Below, in pieces: positions 51,151-59,321 of a stretch of DNA of 64,000 nt (its first letter is position 1; each line of letters begins with the position of its first letter). The DNA is taken from assembly GCF_030553055.1 (NCBI RefSeq), contig NZ_CP130713.1:3844001-3908000 (forward strand). The letters run 5' to 3'. Made by a program: the position numbers and the translations under genes. A model generated the notes under the pieces. That model was not told the DNA's origin. It saw nothing but the letters and a program-made list of their open reading frames with translations, and searched no databases. This DNA comes from Streptomyces sp. XD-27 (GTDB lineage: Bacteria > Actinomycetota > Actinomycetes > Streptomycetales > Streptomycetaceae).

Positions 51151-51173
51151 GGCCCAGGTCAGAGACCTGGGCC
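51151..51173 (+). terminator. Copy of the tRNA-Gly terminator hairpin
   Basis: From CGAAGGCCCAGGTC to TTGTTGGT it is identical to 2548-2580, the sequence just after the tRNA-Gly gene, but no att or tRNA fragment is present. Confidence 0.8.
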
Positions 51174-51251
51174 TTGTTGGTCATCCAGCCATCGCAGCCT
51201 TCCGGCGCCGTCGGCTCCGGGCAGGTTGTGCCACACCGTCAGGGATGCGGG

Positions 51252-51707
51252 TCAGCGGTCGGCGTGCAGTTGCTCGGCTGCTTCCCGGTAGGCGTGGGCG
51301 GCGCGGGCGAAGTAGTCGAAGAGGACGTCGAGTTGCTCGGGCGAGTATCCGCGGAGGATCTCGCCGATCTTCTGCCGGGCGGGCGCCATGACCCGGTCGA
51401 GGTCGGCAGGTTGGGCGATCGGTTCGACGATGACCTTGCGCCGATCGTCGGGGTCGGGCACACGGCGGACATAGCCCGCCTGCTCCAGCCGGTCGATCAG
51501 GCGGGTGGTCGGCCCGGTTGTCAGACCGGTGCGCGCACCCAGTTCACCGGGGGTCATCGCCCCGGCCAGCTGCAGGATGTTCAGCGCGTACAGGTCGGTG
51601 GCACCGAGGTCGCAGGCTCGGGCGCTCGCGTGGCCGTGCAGCAGCACCGCGCTCAGGTACTGGCGGTAGATCTGGCTCGCATCGGGTCGCATGGCGGGCG
51701 TTGACAC
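51252..51707 (-). CDS. MarR-family transcriptional regulator
   Basis: 151 aa; GTG 51707 preferred because GGAGG lies 5 bases upstream (GTG 51719 is possible). Winged helix: ATDLYALNILQLAGAMTPGE, LGARTGLTTGPTTRLIDRLE, wing VRRVPDPDDRRKVIV with the family's DxRR motif; C-terminal dimerisation helices follow. It diverges from two SnoaL-like genes and the space between is full of palindromes, its likely operators. Confidence 0.93.
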   Translation of the reverse strand: MSTPAMRPDASQIYRQYLSAVLLHGHASARACDLGATDLYALNILQLAGAMTPGELGARTGLTTGPTTRLIDRLEQAGYVRRVPDPDDRRKVIVEPIAQPADLDRVMAPARQKIGEILRGYSPEQLDVLFDYFARAAHAYREAAEQLHADR

Positions 51708-51727
51708 GGACTCCTCCACTCCCTAAT

Positions 51728-51778
51728 CTCTTCCTCAAGGAAGAGAAATCTTCGACGAAGAAACTTCTTTGACGAAGT
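51728..51778. promoter_or_regulatory. Cluster of three palindromes, probable MarR operators
   Basis: CTCTTCCT-CA-AGGAAGAG (51728-51745), TCTTCG-A-CGAAGA (51749-51761) and ACTTC-6-GAAGT (51763-51778), evenly placed in the divergent gap. Confidence 0.7.
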
Positions 51779-51795
51779 TAACATGGAGGGGAACC

Positions 51796-52497
51796 GTGAC
51801 CGCCACCAACGCCCTGTCAGCCGACCCGATCGAAACGGCCGAGCCGACCGCCGACGCGGCCCCGCACCGCACGCCGCGCCGACGCCGCACGATCAGGCGT
51901 GTTCTGGGCTTCACCGCACTGACGTTCGCCGCGGCCGCCGGCGCCGGATACCTCTGGCTCGACGCCACCGCCGACGTCCACAACCTCGGCCAGGCCGACT
52001 GCACCGCACTCACTCCCACCGTCACCGCCACGGCAGCCGGGGCCGCGAACGCCGACGACCACCGGGCCGTCTGCGGCACGCTGCGCTCGCTGACCGACGC
52101 ATGGGGCCGGGGCGACGCCGACGCGTACGGGGAGCACTTCACCCCGGACGCCACCTACACCACCTATGTCGGCACCCACTACCAGGGGCGGCGCGACATC
52201 ACCCAGGCCCACCGCGCCCTCTTCGGCGGCTTCCTCGAGGACACCAAGCTGGCCGACTCCTTCCTCGACATCCGCTTCTACGGCCCCGACACCGCCGTGG
52301 TCACCAGCCGCGGCGACACCTACACCGGCACGCCCAAGAAGCCCGGCGAGCTGTCCAAGACCCAGACCTACACGCTGATCCGCCAGAACGACCACGACTG
52401 GCGCATCGCCGCCTTCCACAACACCAAGCGCAAGCGCGTCATGGAGCGCGTCTCGTTCCTGATCTCCCCCGATACCAGGCCGGAGGCCGAGAAGTGA
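51796..52497 (+). CDS. SgcJ/EcaC-type SnoaL-like protein with membrane anchor
   Basis: 233 aa from GTG 51796 with a GGAGGGG leader. One N-terminal membrane helix (VLGFTALTFAAAAGAGYLWL) after a basic stretch (RTPRRRRTIRR), then a SnoaL/DUF4440 cone fold (SLTDAWGRGDADAYGEHFTP, DATYTTYVGTHYQGRRDITQ, IRFYGPDTAVVTSRGDTYTG). Such folds bind small hydrophobic molecules; catalysis is not evident. Overlaps the next gene by GTGA. Confidence 0.88.
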   Translation: MTATNALSADPIETAEPTADAAPHRTPRRRRTIRRVLGFTALTFAAAAGAGYLWLDATADVHNLGQADCTALTPTVTATAAGAANADDHRAVCGTLRSLTDAWGRGDADAYGEHFTPDATYTTYVGTHYQGRRDITQAHRALFGGFLEDTKLADSFLDIRFYGPDTAVVTSRGDTYTGTPKKPGELSKTQTYTLIRQNDHDWRIAAFHNTKRKRVMERVSFLISPDTRPEAEK

Positions 52498-52961
52498 CCA
52501 CACACAGCCCTGCTGAGACCTCCCGGACGCCGGACGAGACCGCGATCCGTGCCCTGCTGGAGCGCAGTTGCGCCGCCTGGAACCGCGGCGACGGAACCGC
52601 CTACGGTGAGCAGTTCACCGCGGACGCCACCGACATCACCTTCGCCGGCACCGTGTACCGCGGTGGGCCGGACATCGGCCGCGCCCACCAGGCCCTGTTC
52701 GACGGCTTCCTCAAGGGGACCCGGCTGACCGTCGAGATCGTCGACATCCGGTTCCACGGTCCCGGCACCGCCGTCGTCGTCACCCGTGGCGATGTCCACA
52801 AGGGCCGGCCGAAGAAGCTCGGCAAGCTCGCCACCTACACCGTCGTCCGCGAGACGGACGGCCGCTGGCGGATCGCCGCCGTGCAGAAGACCCGGCACAA
52901 ACGCCTACTGGAGGCCATCTCGTTCAGGCTCCGGCCCGCGACCAGGCCCACCGCCCCGTAA
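52494..52961 (+). CDS. SgcJ/EcaC-type SnoaL-like protein, soluble paralogue
   Basis: 155 aa. Same fold and order as the preceding gene (CAAWNRGDGTAYGEQFTADA, TDITFAGTVYRGGPDIGRAH, VDIRFHGPGTAVVVTRGDVH) without the membrane helix. GTG 52494 overlaps the upstream stop, so the two are translationally coupled tandem duplicates under the divergent MarR promoter. Confidence 0.9.
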   Translation: MTTHSPAETSRTPDETAIRALLERSCAAWNRGDGTAYGEQFTADATDITFAGTVYRGGPDIGRAHQALFDGFLKGTRLTVEIVDIRFHGPGTAVVVTRGDVHKGRPKKLGKLATYTVVRETDGRWRIAAVQKTRHKRLLEAISFRLRPATRPTAP

Positions 52962-52980
52962 GTCCGGCGCCCGGGTGGCG

Positions 52981-53850
52981 TCAGAGTGTGAACCGGGTGA
53001 TGACGGCCCGGTGGTCGGACGGCCAGTTCTCCTTGTCGCCGCCGTGGACCCTCGAGCCGGTGGCGTCCAGCGAGCCGCCCTTGTACAGGATGAAGTCGAT
53101 GCGGTCCTGGGGCTCGGGCCTGTCGCCGTAGTCGGGGTTGGTGGCGAACTTCGGAGTCCAGGTGTCGCCGGGGGAAGCCGCCTCGTCCGGGTTGACCTCA
53201 CGGTAGGAGTCCCCGTAACCCCCGTTGGCAAACGCCTTTGTCGCGGGCCACTCCACGACCGAGTCACAGTGCTTCGCCTTGGTCTTCGCGGTCCAGTCCA
53301 TGTGGGACGGGGTGTTGAGATCACCGGCGATGATCGCCGGTGAGGAACCCGCCCACGTGACGATCGCCTCGGCCTGCTCCTTGCGCTCGGCCTCGTCGGC
53401 GTAGATCGTCTCGTAGCTGTCACCGTCGAAACAGGCGTTGTACGGCCCGTACTTCGTGTAGCCCAGGTGGACCGAGTACACCCAGACGCCCTTGATCTTC
53501 GCGGCCACCGCCAGCGACGACAGCGAGTCGACCTTCTCGATGGGCTCACTGCTGATGATGTCGACGTCCAGACCGCTCTGTGTGTAGTGCTCCCAACCCA
53601 GCTTCTCGGCAAGCTGTTTGGTGACGGCCTTGTCGGTCTCCTGCAGGGCAACCACCCCGGCGCCGGAGGCGTTGATCTCCTGGACGGTCGTGTTGATCCC
53701 GTCCGTGACCTGGGAGCCGCCATGCCAGGTGTTGAGGGTCATCACGGTCAGCGTCTCGTCGTCCGCCTCGGCGGGGGTCACCGTGGCGGCGGAGACCGCC
53801 GCACTCAGGGCAAGCGCGGCACCAAGGGCCGGTATGACGCGTCGGTTCAT
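52981..53850 (-). CDS. Secreted endonuclease/exonuclease/phosphatase-family hydrolase
   Basis: 289 aa. Signal peptide 1-29 (MNRRVIPALGAALALSAAVS ... PAEA). EEP-fold active site: N40 (MTLNTWHGG), E71 (ALQETD), VHLGYTKYGPYN, the GDLNTPSHMDW motif and a final SDHRAV. Could be a secreted DNase, phosphatase or sphingomyelinase-like enzyme; WPSDHRAV fits several. ATG 53850 with AAGGAG upstream. No operon partner. Confidence 0.92.
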   Translation of the reverse strand: MNRRVIPALGAALALSAAVSAATVTPAEADDETLTVMTLNTWHGGSQVTDGINTTVQEINASGAGVVALQETDKAVTKQLAEKLGWEHYTQSGLDVDIISSEPIEKVDSLSSLAVAAKIKGVWVYSVHLGYTKYGPYNACFDGDSYETIYADEAERKEQAEAIVTWAGSSPAIIAGDLNTPSHMDWTAKTKAKHCDSVVEWPATKAFANGGYGDSYREVNPDEAASPGDTWTPKFATNPDYGDRPEPQDRIDFILYKGGSLDATGSRVHGGDKENWPSDHRAVITRFTL

Positions 53851-53966
53851 CGTGTGAACTCCTTAGTGGGGGGTGCGTCAACTTGCCAGACGGCGGTGGA
53901 GCGGCCACGAACGGAGAATGAACAACGCCGCGGGCTTCCCCGAGCCCGCAGGGCGGACGCGAGGGT

Positions 53967-54042
53967 CCGGCCGCCCGGCGGTTTCGGGGCTCCGGCCGCA
54001 CGGCGGTTTCGGGGCTTCGCCGCCCGTCGGTCGGGGCTTCGG
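53967..54042. repeat. Three degenerate ~23-bp repeats
   Basis: Units of the form GGCCGCCCGGCGGTTTCGGGGCT repeat from 53967 to 54042 between the EEP gene and the MocR gene end; strong secondary structure, possibly a bidirectional terminator. Confidence 0.6.
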
Positions 54043-54046
54043 CTGG

Positions 54047-55516
54047 TCAGGCCACCCAGTGCGGGCGCTGCGCGTGCGTCGCGTGCAGCGGGACGCCCTC
54101 CAGGGCGGCGGCGAGGCGTTCCGCTGCCGTGTCGTACACATGCGCGGGGAGGGTGTACGGGAGGCGCAGGCGGTGTTCGTGGGTGCCCGGGTCCACTCCG
54201 AACCGGGCCCCGCCCTCGACGCGGATTCCGTAGCCGAGGGCGCGGTCGGCGAGGGCCGCGGCGCCTGGATGACCGAGGTCGACCCAGAGGCACAGGCCGC
54301 CCGGTGGGACGTTCCAGACCCAGTCCGGCAGGTGGCGGTCGAGGGCGACGGCAAGGGCGTCGCGTTGGGTCCGCAGGCGCTCTCTCCGCCGAGGAAGCAC
54401 GTCGTCAAGGCGGTCCAGCAGCGCAAGGGCCACGAGTTGGTCGAGCACCGAGCCGGCCATGTCCACCGTCATCCGCAGGGCGGCGAGTTCGGTGACGAGC
54501 TGGGAGGTGGCCCGCACCCAGCCGACCCGCAGGCCGCCCCAGCAGCTCTTGCTCAGGGAGCCGATGGTGATGACCTGACTGCCCTGGCTGGGGTGGGCGA
54601 GTGACGCGAAGGGAGCCGGAGGCGGCACGTCGAGAGCGATGTCGGCGATGGACTCGTCGATCACCAGCCAGGTGTCGGTGCGGTGAGCGACGCGCAGGAC
54701 GTCCACGCGCTGCTCGTCCGGCATGAGGCTGCCGGTCGGGTTGTGGAAGTCGGGGATCAGATAGGCCAGCCGCGGCGTCGTCTGGCGCAACGTCGACTCG
54801 ATGAGACCGGTGTCCCAGCCCGCCTCCGTCACGGGCACGGAGGCGATCCGCAGCCGGGCCCTGCGGAGGGCGTCCAGGCCGTTGGTGTACGAGGGGTTCT
54901 CGGCCATGACCCGGTCGCCGGGGCCGCCCAGCAGGGCGAGTACGAGGGCAAGCGCGTGCTGCGCGCCGGAGGTGATCAGGATCTGGTCAGGGAGCGTGGG
55001 CAGGCCCCGGCGGGTGAAGCGGTCGGCGACGGCGGCGCGCAGGTCGGGCAGACCATACGGGTGGTACCCGGGGGCGGCCGTGTGGCGGGGCAGCAGCGCG
55101 GTGGCCTCAGTGAGCGCTTCGGCGACCGCCCCTTCGGGAGCCGCGGGGGAGGCGAGCGCGAGGTCGATGGTGTCCTGTTCGCCGGTCGGGAAGGAGGCGA
55201 TGCTGGTGGGGCGCTGCCCGTCCGGGAGCGAGGTCCAGGTGCCGGCGCCACGGCGGCTGTGCGCGTAACCGCTCTCCCGCAGCAGGTCGTACGCGGCCGT
55301 CACGGTGGCCCGGCTGATGCCGAGCGCCGACGCGAGTGCGCGCTCCGCCGGCAGCCGCATGTGCAGGGCGATCCGGCCGTTCAGCACCAGGGAGCGCACG
55401 GCCCGGGCCAGTTCGCGGTAACCGAGCCGGGTATCGGCCGGGCCGGTGATCAACGCGGCGAGCTGCCGCCCGCCCAGAGCGCGGTCCACAGGGTGGACCG
55501 GACGCGCGCCTGCCAT
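54047..55516 (-). CDS. MocR-type regulator (GntR HTH fused to aminotransferase domain)
   Basis: 489 aa, ATG 55516. N-terminal GntR winged helix (GYRELARAVRSLVLNGRIAL, MRLPAERALASALGISRATV, GSxxTRRGAG-like SRRGAGTWTSL). C-terminal fold-type I aminotransferase-like domain with PLP-binding K323 (ITIGSLSKSCWGGLRVGW), Asn/Asp pocket residues in DFHNPTG and VIDESIADIALD. MocR proteins use PLP binding to regulate vitamin B6, GABA or transport genes. No pdx gene is adjacent; the inverted repeat just upstream suggests autoregulation. Confidence 0.94.
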   Translation of the reverse strand: MAGARPVHPVDRALGGRQLAALITGPADTRLGYRELARAVRSLVLNGRIALHMRLPAERALASALGISRATVTAAYDLLRESGYAHSRRGAGTWTSLPDGQRPTSIASFPTGEQDTIDLALASPAAPEGAVAEALTEATALLPRHTAAPGYHPYGLPDLRAAVADRFTRRGLPTLPDQILITSGAQHALALVLALLGGPGDRVMAENPSYTNGLDALRRARLRIASVPVTEAGWDTGLIESTLRQTTPRLAYLIPDFHNPTGSLMPDEQRVDVLRVAHRTDTWLVIDESIADIALDVPPPAPFASLAHPSQGSQVITIGSLSKSCWGGLRVGWVRATSQLVTELAALRMTVDMAGSVLDQLVALALLDRLDDVLPRRRERLRTQRDALAVALDRHLPDWVWNVPPGGLCLWVDLGHPGAAALADRALGYGIRVEGGARFGVDPGTHEHRLRLPYTLPAHVYDTAAERLAAALEGVPLHATHAQRPHWVA

Positions 55517-55530
55517 GCCAATCCCTCTCC

Positions 55531-55554
55531 ATTGGCCCTGCTTGCCTGGCCAAT
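55531..55554. promoter_or_regulatory. Inverted repeat upstream of the MocR gene
   Basis: ATTGGCC (55531-55537) and GGCCAAT (55548-55554), 15 bases before the MocR start; likely autoregulatory operator. Confidence 0.55.
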
Positions 55555-55587
55555 GAGCCTACAGACTCCGGAATGGAGGGGATCGAC

Positions 55588-55797
55588 ATGGGAAGAGAGG
55601 GGATCGACGTGTGCCGACGCATGACCGATCGCGAGGAGCGTGAGACGCAGCGGCGCCACGAAGAGCGCATCGCGGACCCTCTACCCGTAGGCCCGTGGAT
55701 CCGGGGCCTGTTCGCGGCCACGGGCCGGTACCTCCGCGGCCGGCATCCGGAACGCGGACGGCACCTCGTGTCGCGGCGGAGCGGGAGGCCCGTATGA
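55588..55797 (+). CDS. Small basic protein coupled to universal stress protein gene
   Basis: 69 aa from ATG 55588 (GGAGGGG leader; GTG 55609 and ATG 55621 are alternatives). Arg/Glu-rich: MTDREERETQRRHEERIADP then a hydrophobic kink PVGPWIRGLFAATGRYLRG. Its stop overlaps the start of the next gene as ATGA, the best evidence it is real. Function unknown. Confidence 0.6.
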   Translation: MGREGIDVCRRMTDREERETQRRHEERIADPLPVGPWIRGLFAATGRYLRGRHPERGRHLVSRRSGRPV

Positions 55798-56312
55798 CGG
55801 CGGGGTGCGGACGCGTCGTCGTCGGAGTCAGCGGCTCACTGGCCAGCCTCGCGGCTCTGCGGCGCGGTGTGCTGGAGGCCCGCCGTGACGGCAGGACGCT
55901 CATGGCGGTGCTCGCCTGGGAGCCGCCGGAGGGCGAGGCCCTGTACGCGAAGCGGCCCGATCCCTCGTGGGCCAGGATGTGGGAGGACGAGGCCCGGCTG
56001 CGGCTGAGCCGGGCGTTCGACGAGGCGCTCGGCGGGGTCCCGGCGGACCTCCGTGTCGTACAGCGTCTGGTCAGAGGGAAGCCCGAGTCGGCCCTGTGCA
56101 CCATCGCGCACCGCCCGGACGACCTGCTGGTCGTCGGCGCGGCGCGAGGCGGCGGGCTCCGGGCGCGGATCCGGCGGAGCCCGGTGTGTCGGCTCGTCCA
56201 GGCCAAGGCGGGCTGCCCCGTGCTGACCGTCCCCGGGCCACACCTGCTGTCGGGCGAGGCCCGGGCGCTGCGCCGCGTGGGGTACCCGGGGTTCATCGCC
56301 GAAGCGTGCTGA
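55794..56312 (+). CDS. Universal stress protein (UspA family)
   Basis: 172 aa, ATG 55794. Single Usp domain: VVVGVSGSLASLAALRRGVL at the N-terminus and the ATP-binding loop VVGAARGGGLRARIRRSPVC (G-2x-G-9x-S) with LVQAKAGCPVLTVPG at the end. These are cytoplasmic, nucleotide-binding stress proteins. Translationally coupled to the small basic protein before it. Confidence 0.9.
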   Translation: MTAGCGRVVVGVSGSLASLAALRRGVLEARRDGRTLMAVLAWEPPEGEALYAKRPDPSWARMWEDEARLRLSRAFDEALGGVPADLRVVQRLVRGKPESALCTIAHRPDDLLVVGAARGGGLRARIRRSPVCRLVQAKAGCPVLTVPGPHLLSGEARALRRVGYPGFIAEAC

Positions 56313-56378
56313 TCAAAGATCAAGACCGACTGCCGCGCCCCCATCACCGACTGCCGCGCCCCCATCGAGGACGGGGGC

Positions 56379-57305
56379 TCAGCGCGTGCGGCTGCCGCCT
56401 CCGGCGAGTCTTTGCGACGGGGTCAGGTTGAGCTGGCCGACGGCCTCGCTCACGTCCTGCGGCCAGAGCCACAGCCGGTAGACCGGCGGGATCCGGAAGT
56501 AGTCCTCCGGACCGTGCAGTTCACGGTTGCGCATGTCCACGCAGTACCGGCTCCGCCAGGAGAATTCCTCGCCGGGCTTCAGCGCCGTCTTCTCGACCTT
56601 CTTCTTCGTCACGTCGTGGAGCTTTTCGAGGGCCCGGTACTCGTAGGCGAGCAGCGTTTTGGCGTCCTTCCAGATCCCCTTCTTCTCCTTGACCGCCTTG
56701 TCGGCGGCCTTGAGGAGGAGGGGGAGGTCGAGTTCGCCGGGGATGGAGGGGTAGATGACGAAGGGTGCGGCCCATCCTTCGGTGACGAGATCGAGGTTGA
56801 AGGTCGGCCTCTTCTCCCGTGGCCGGTCGGCCAGTTCCTTCTTCGAGTAGTTCGGCGCGATGTAGGCGAGCAGGCGGTTGCGGTCGTCGAAGGGGGCGTC
56901 GGCGGTGCGGATGAAGATGCCGCGCTCCTTGCCGGGCTTCCTGCCCTCGGCCAGCCGCTTCTTGATGTTCTCGGTGTTGAACGCGGCCGCCTTCGTGCCC
57001 TGGCGGAACTGCAGACTGCCTGCCTTCCCCGTCTCGATCTTCGGCAGCAGGAATGCGGCGAGGTCATCGGAGATCGGCGCGATGCCCTCCCGTATCCACG
57101 CGGCGAGTTGCTTGAACTCCGCGTCGATTCTCCCGGCCGTCTCGGCGGTTTCCGCTGTCGTTTCCGGAGTGTCGATGGACAGCATGCGGACCGGCATCTT
57201 GACGTTCGGCGTATCCCCGTCGTGTACGTCCACCAGCGCGCGCGAGCCCAGCGACGGCATGGGGATCCCGGCAGGCGTCCACAGGATCTGTACAGGGTCA
57301 CTCAC
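56379..57305 (-). CDS. Thermonuclease-like (SNase-fold) protein
   Basis: 308 aa. N-terminal piece LVDVHDGDTPNVKMPVRMLS followed by IDTPETTAE is the start of a staphylococcal-nuclease fold (DGDT...R..GIDTPE), including the metal-binding Asp of HDGD and the Arg of VRMLSID. A long insertion follows, then DDRNRLLAYIAPNYS and NLDLVTEGWA, the later SNase strands. No signal peptide. Whether it still cleaves nucleic acid is unclear. Monocistronic; ATG or GTG start near 57305. Confidence 0.8.
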   Translation of the reverse strand: MSDPVQILWTPAGIPMPSLGSRALVDVHDGDTPNVKMPVRMLSIDTPETTAETAETAGRIDAEFKQLAAWIREGIAPISDDLAAFLLPKIETGKAGSLQFRQGTKAAAFNTENIKKRLAEGRKPGKERGIFIRTADAPFDDRNRLLAYIAPNYSKKELADRPREKRPTFNLDLVTEGWAAPFVIYPSIPGELDLPLLLKAADKAVKEKKGIWKDAKTLLAYEYRALEKLHDVTKKKVEKTALKPGEEFSWRSRYCVDMRNRELHGPEDYFRIPPVYRLWLWPQDVSEAVGQLNLTPSQRLAGGGSRTR

Positions 57306-57465
57306 AGGCTTCGTCCTTCCCGGCGTACGTCTTTCCGGGCCCCCGTCTCCGGCTCCTACCCAGCGTCACGCCGTGCCCGCGGGGCCGCAACTCCGGGCTC
57401 GGTCGGCAAAGGGGTCTCGGCGGCCGCCCGCAGGTCGGGGTCGGGGTCGGGGCCATGACCGACAG

Positions 57466-58071
57466 TTACAGCCAGCCCTGCCGGCGGGCCGCGCGGACCG
57501 CTTCCATGCGGTTGCGGGTGCCCGTCTTCCCGATCGCCGACGACAGGTAGTTGCGCACCGTCGACTCCGACAGATGGAGCTTCGCGGCGATGTCGGCGAC
57601 CGTCACTCCGTCCACCGCGGCGCCCAGCGCGTCCCGCTCGCGCGCGGTGAGGGGGTTGGGGCCCGCGCTCAGTGCCGCCGCCGCCAGCGCCGGGTCGATC
57701 ACCGTATCGCCGGCCAGCACCCGGCGGATCGCGTCGGCCAGCTCCTCGACCGGCCCGTCCTTGACGAGGAAGCCCGCCGCCCCCGCCTCCATCGCCCGGC
57801 GCAGATAGCCGGGCCGGCCGAACGTCGTCAGGATCAGCACCCGGCAGTCGGGGAGCCGGGCGTGCAGCTCGGCGGCCGCGTCCAGGCCGCTGTGGCCGGG
57901 CAGTTCGATGTCCAGCAGCGCCACGTCGGGGCGCGCGGCGAGCGCGGCGTCCACGATCTCGTCGCCCCGGGACACCTGGGCGACCACCTCGATGTCCTCC
58001 TCCAGCCCGAGCAGCAGGGCGAGGGCGCCGCGCATCATGCCCTGGTCCTCGGCCAGCAGGACGGTGATCAT
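57466..58071 (-). CDS. NarL-type response regulator
   Basis: 201 aa, ATG 58071. Receiver with D54 (VALLDIELPGHSG) and pocket EDQ near residue 9; C-terminal LuxR helix-turn-helix (LTARERDALGAAVDGVTVAD, IAAKLHLSESTVRNYLSSAI). Last gene of a four-gene operon; its start overlaps the stop of the kinase by 4 bases. Confidence 0.94.
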   Translation of the reverse strand: MITVLLAEDQGMMRGALALLLGLEEDIEVVAQVSRGDEIVDAALAARPDVALLDIELPGHSGLDAAAELHARLPDCRVLILTTFGRPGYLRRAMEAGAAGFLVKDGPVEELADAIRRVLAGDTVIDPALAAAALSAGPNPLTARERDALGAAVDGVTVADIAAKLHLSESTVRNYLSSAIGKTGTRNRMEAVRAARRQGWL

Positions 58072-59321
58072 CCGATGTGCTCCTCTTCGGCGACGGCGGC
58101 CCGCTCCCCGACCGGCGGCTCCCCCGCCCCTGGCTCCCCGAACCGCAACTCCTCGGCCCCCGGCTCCCCGACCGGCAACTCGGCCACGACGCGGAAGCCG
58201 CGCCGTGCCGCCGGGCCCGATCGCAGCGAGCCGCCCGCCGCCGCGACCCGCTCGGTCAGGCCCTTCAGCCCGCTGCCGGGCGTGCTCGAGCCTACGCCCC
58301 GCCCGTCGTCGGTGATCACCAGCCGGGCCTGTTCGGAGTCGCCGGAGACCTCGATCTCGCAGCGGGTGGCGCCGGAGTGCCGTACGACATTGGTGGCGGC
58401 CTCCCGGACCACCCAGCTCAGCAGCGCCTCGGTCTGCGGTTCCAGCGGCGGGCCCGACTGCCGTACGACGGGCTCGACTCCGGCCGCGGTGAGCGCCGAG
58501 CGCGCCCGGTCCAGCTCGGTGGCGAGGCTCGCCTCGCGGTAGCCGGTGACCGCCTCGCGGATCTCGGTCAGGGCCTGCCGACCGACCGCCTCGATGTCGG
58601 AGACCTGCGTGAGCGCGGCGTCCATGTCCCGCGGCGCGAGCCGGCGCGCGGCCTCGGACTTGACCACGATCACCGACAGCGTGTGGCCGAGCAGATCGTG
58701 CAGGTCGCGGGAGAACCGGAGCCGCTCCTTCTCGACCGCGGCGCGCGCCAGCTCCTGCCGGGTGGCGCGCAGTTCCCAGACCGTCTCGGAGAGCGCGAAG
58801 ATCGCGGAGGTCACCATCCCGGAGAGCAGCGTGCCGTACGCGACGGAGATGGCGTCCCAGCCGTCGTACACCCCGGCGGTGATCCCGGCCACGGCGCTCA
58901 GCGGCACCATCACCAGAGGGAGCCGACGGCCCCGCAGCACCGACCCGGTGGCCAGGCCCAGCAGCGGGAAGAGCATCGCCCAGTCGTCGCCATATCCGCC
59001 CGCGAGAGCGAGGGTGACCGCGCAGAGCGCGACCAGCAGCCAGCGGGTGGCCTCCGCCTCCCGGGCCCGTTTGTCGAAGGCCCGGAACACCACGGCGATG
59101 TAGAGGGAGACGAAGACCAGCAGCCCGAGAGCGCCTGCCCAAAGGTGCGGCGTCTCCCCCTGGAAGACGTCGGAGGCCGCGCCCAGGCCCATCAGCAGCC
59201 AGGGCAGCATGGCGTAGGGGCTGGGCGGCGCGGGGGCGTCGCGCCGCGCCTTCCGGCACGCGCGCCACTCCGCCCGCCGCGCCTTCCATCCGTCGTTCCC
59301 GAGCATCGTCCCCCCGGTCAT
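58068..59321 (-). CDS. Sensor histidine kinase (DesK/NarX type)
   Basis: 417 aa, ATG 59321. Five or six N-terminal membrane helices (about 38-180), phosphoacceptor H208 in RFSRDLHDLLGHTLSVIV, then the ATPase domain (VVREAATNVVRHSG; DDGRGVG; GSGLKGLTERV). The C-terminal tail is a Glu/Gly/Pro repeat (GEPGAEELRFGEPGAGEPPV). The short extracytoplasmic loops suggest it senses the membrane or the neighbouring transporter. Overlaps both flanking genes by 4 bases. Confidence 0.94.
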   Translation of the reverse strand: MTGGTMLGNDGWKARRAEWRACRKARRDAPAPPSPYAMLPWLLMGLGAASDVFQGETPHLWAGALGLLVFVSLYIAVVFRAFDKRAREAEATRWLLVALCAVTLALAGGYGDDWAMLFPLLGLATGSVLRGRRLPLVMVPLSAVAGITAGVYDGWDAISVAYGTLLSGMVTSAIFALSETVWELRATRQELARAAVEKERLRFSRDLHDLLGHTLSVIVVKSEAARRLAPRDMDAALTQVSDIEAVGRQALTEIREAVTGYREASLATELDRARSALTAAGVEPVVRQSGPPLEPQTEALLSWVVREAATNVVRHSGATRCEIEVSGDSEQARLVITDDGRGVGSSTPGSGLKGLTERVAAAGGSLRSGPAARRGFRVVAELPVGEPGAEELRFGEPGAGEPPVGERAAVAEEEHIG

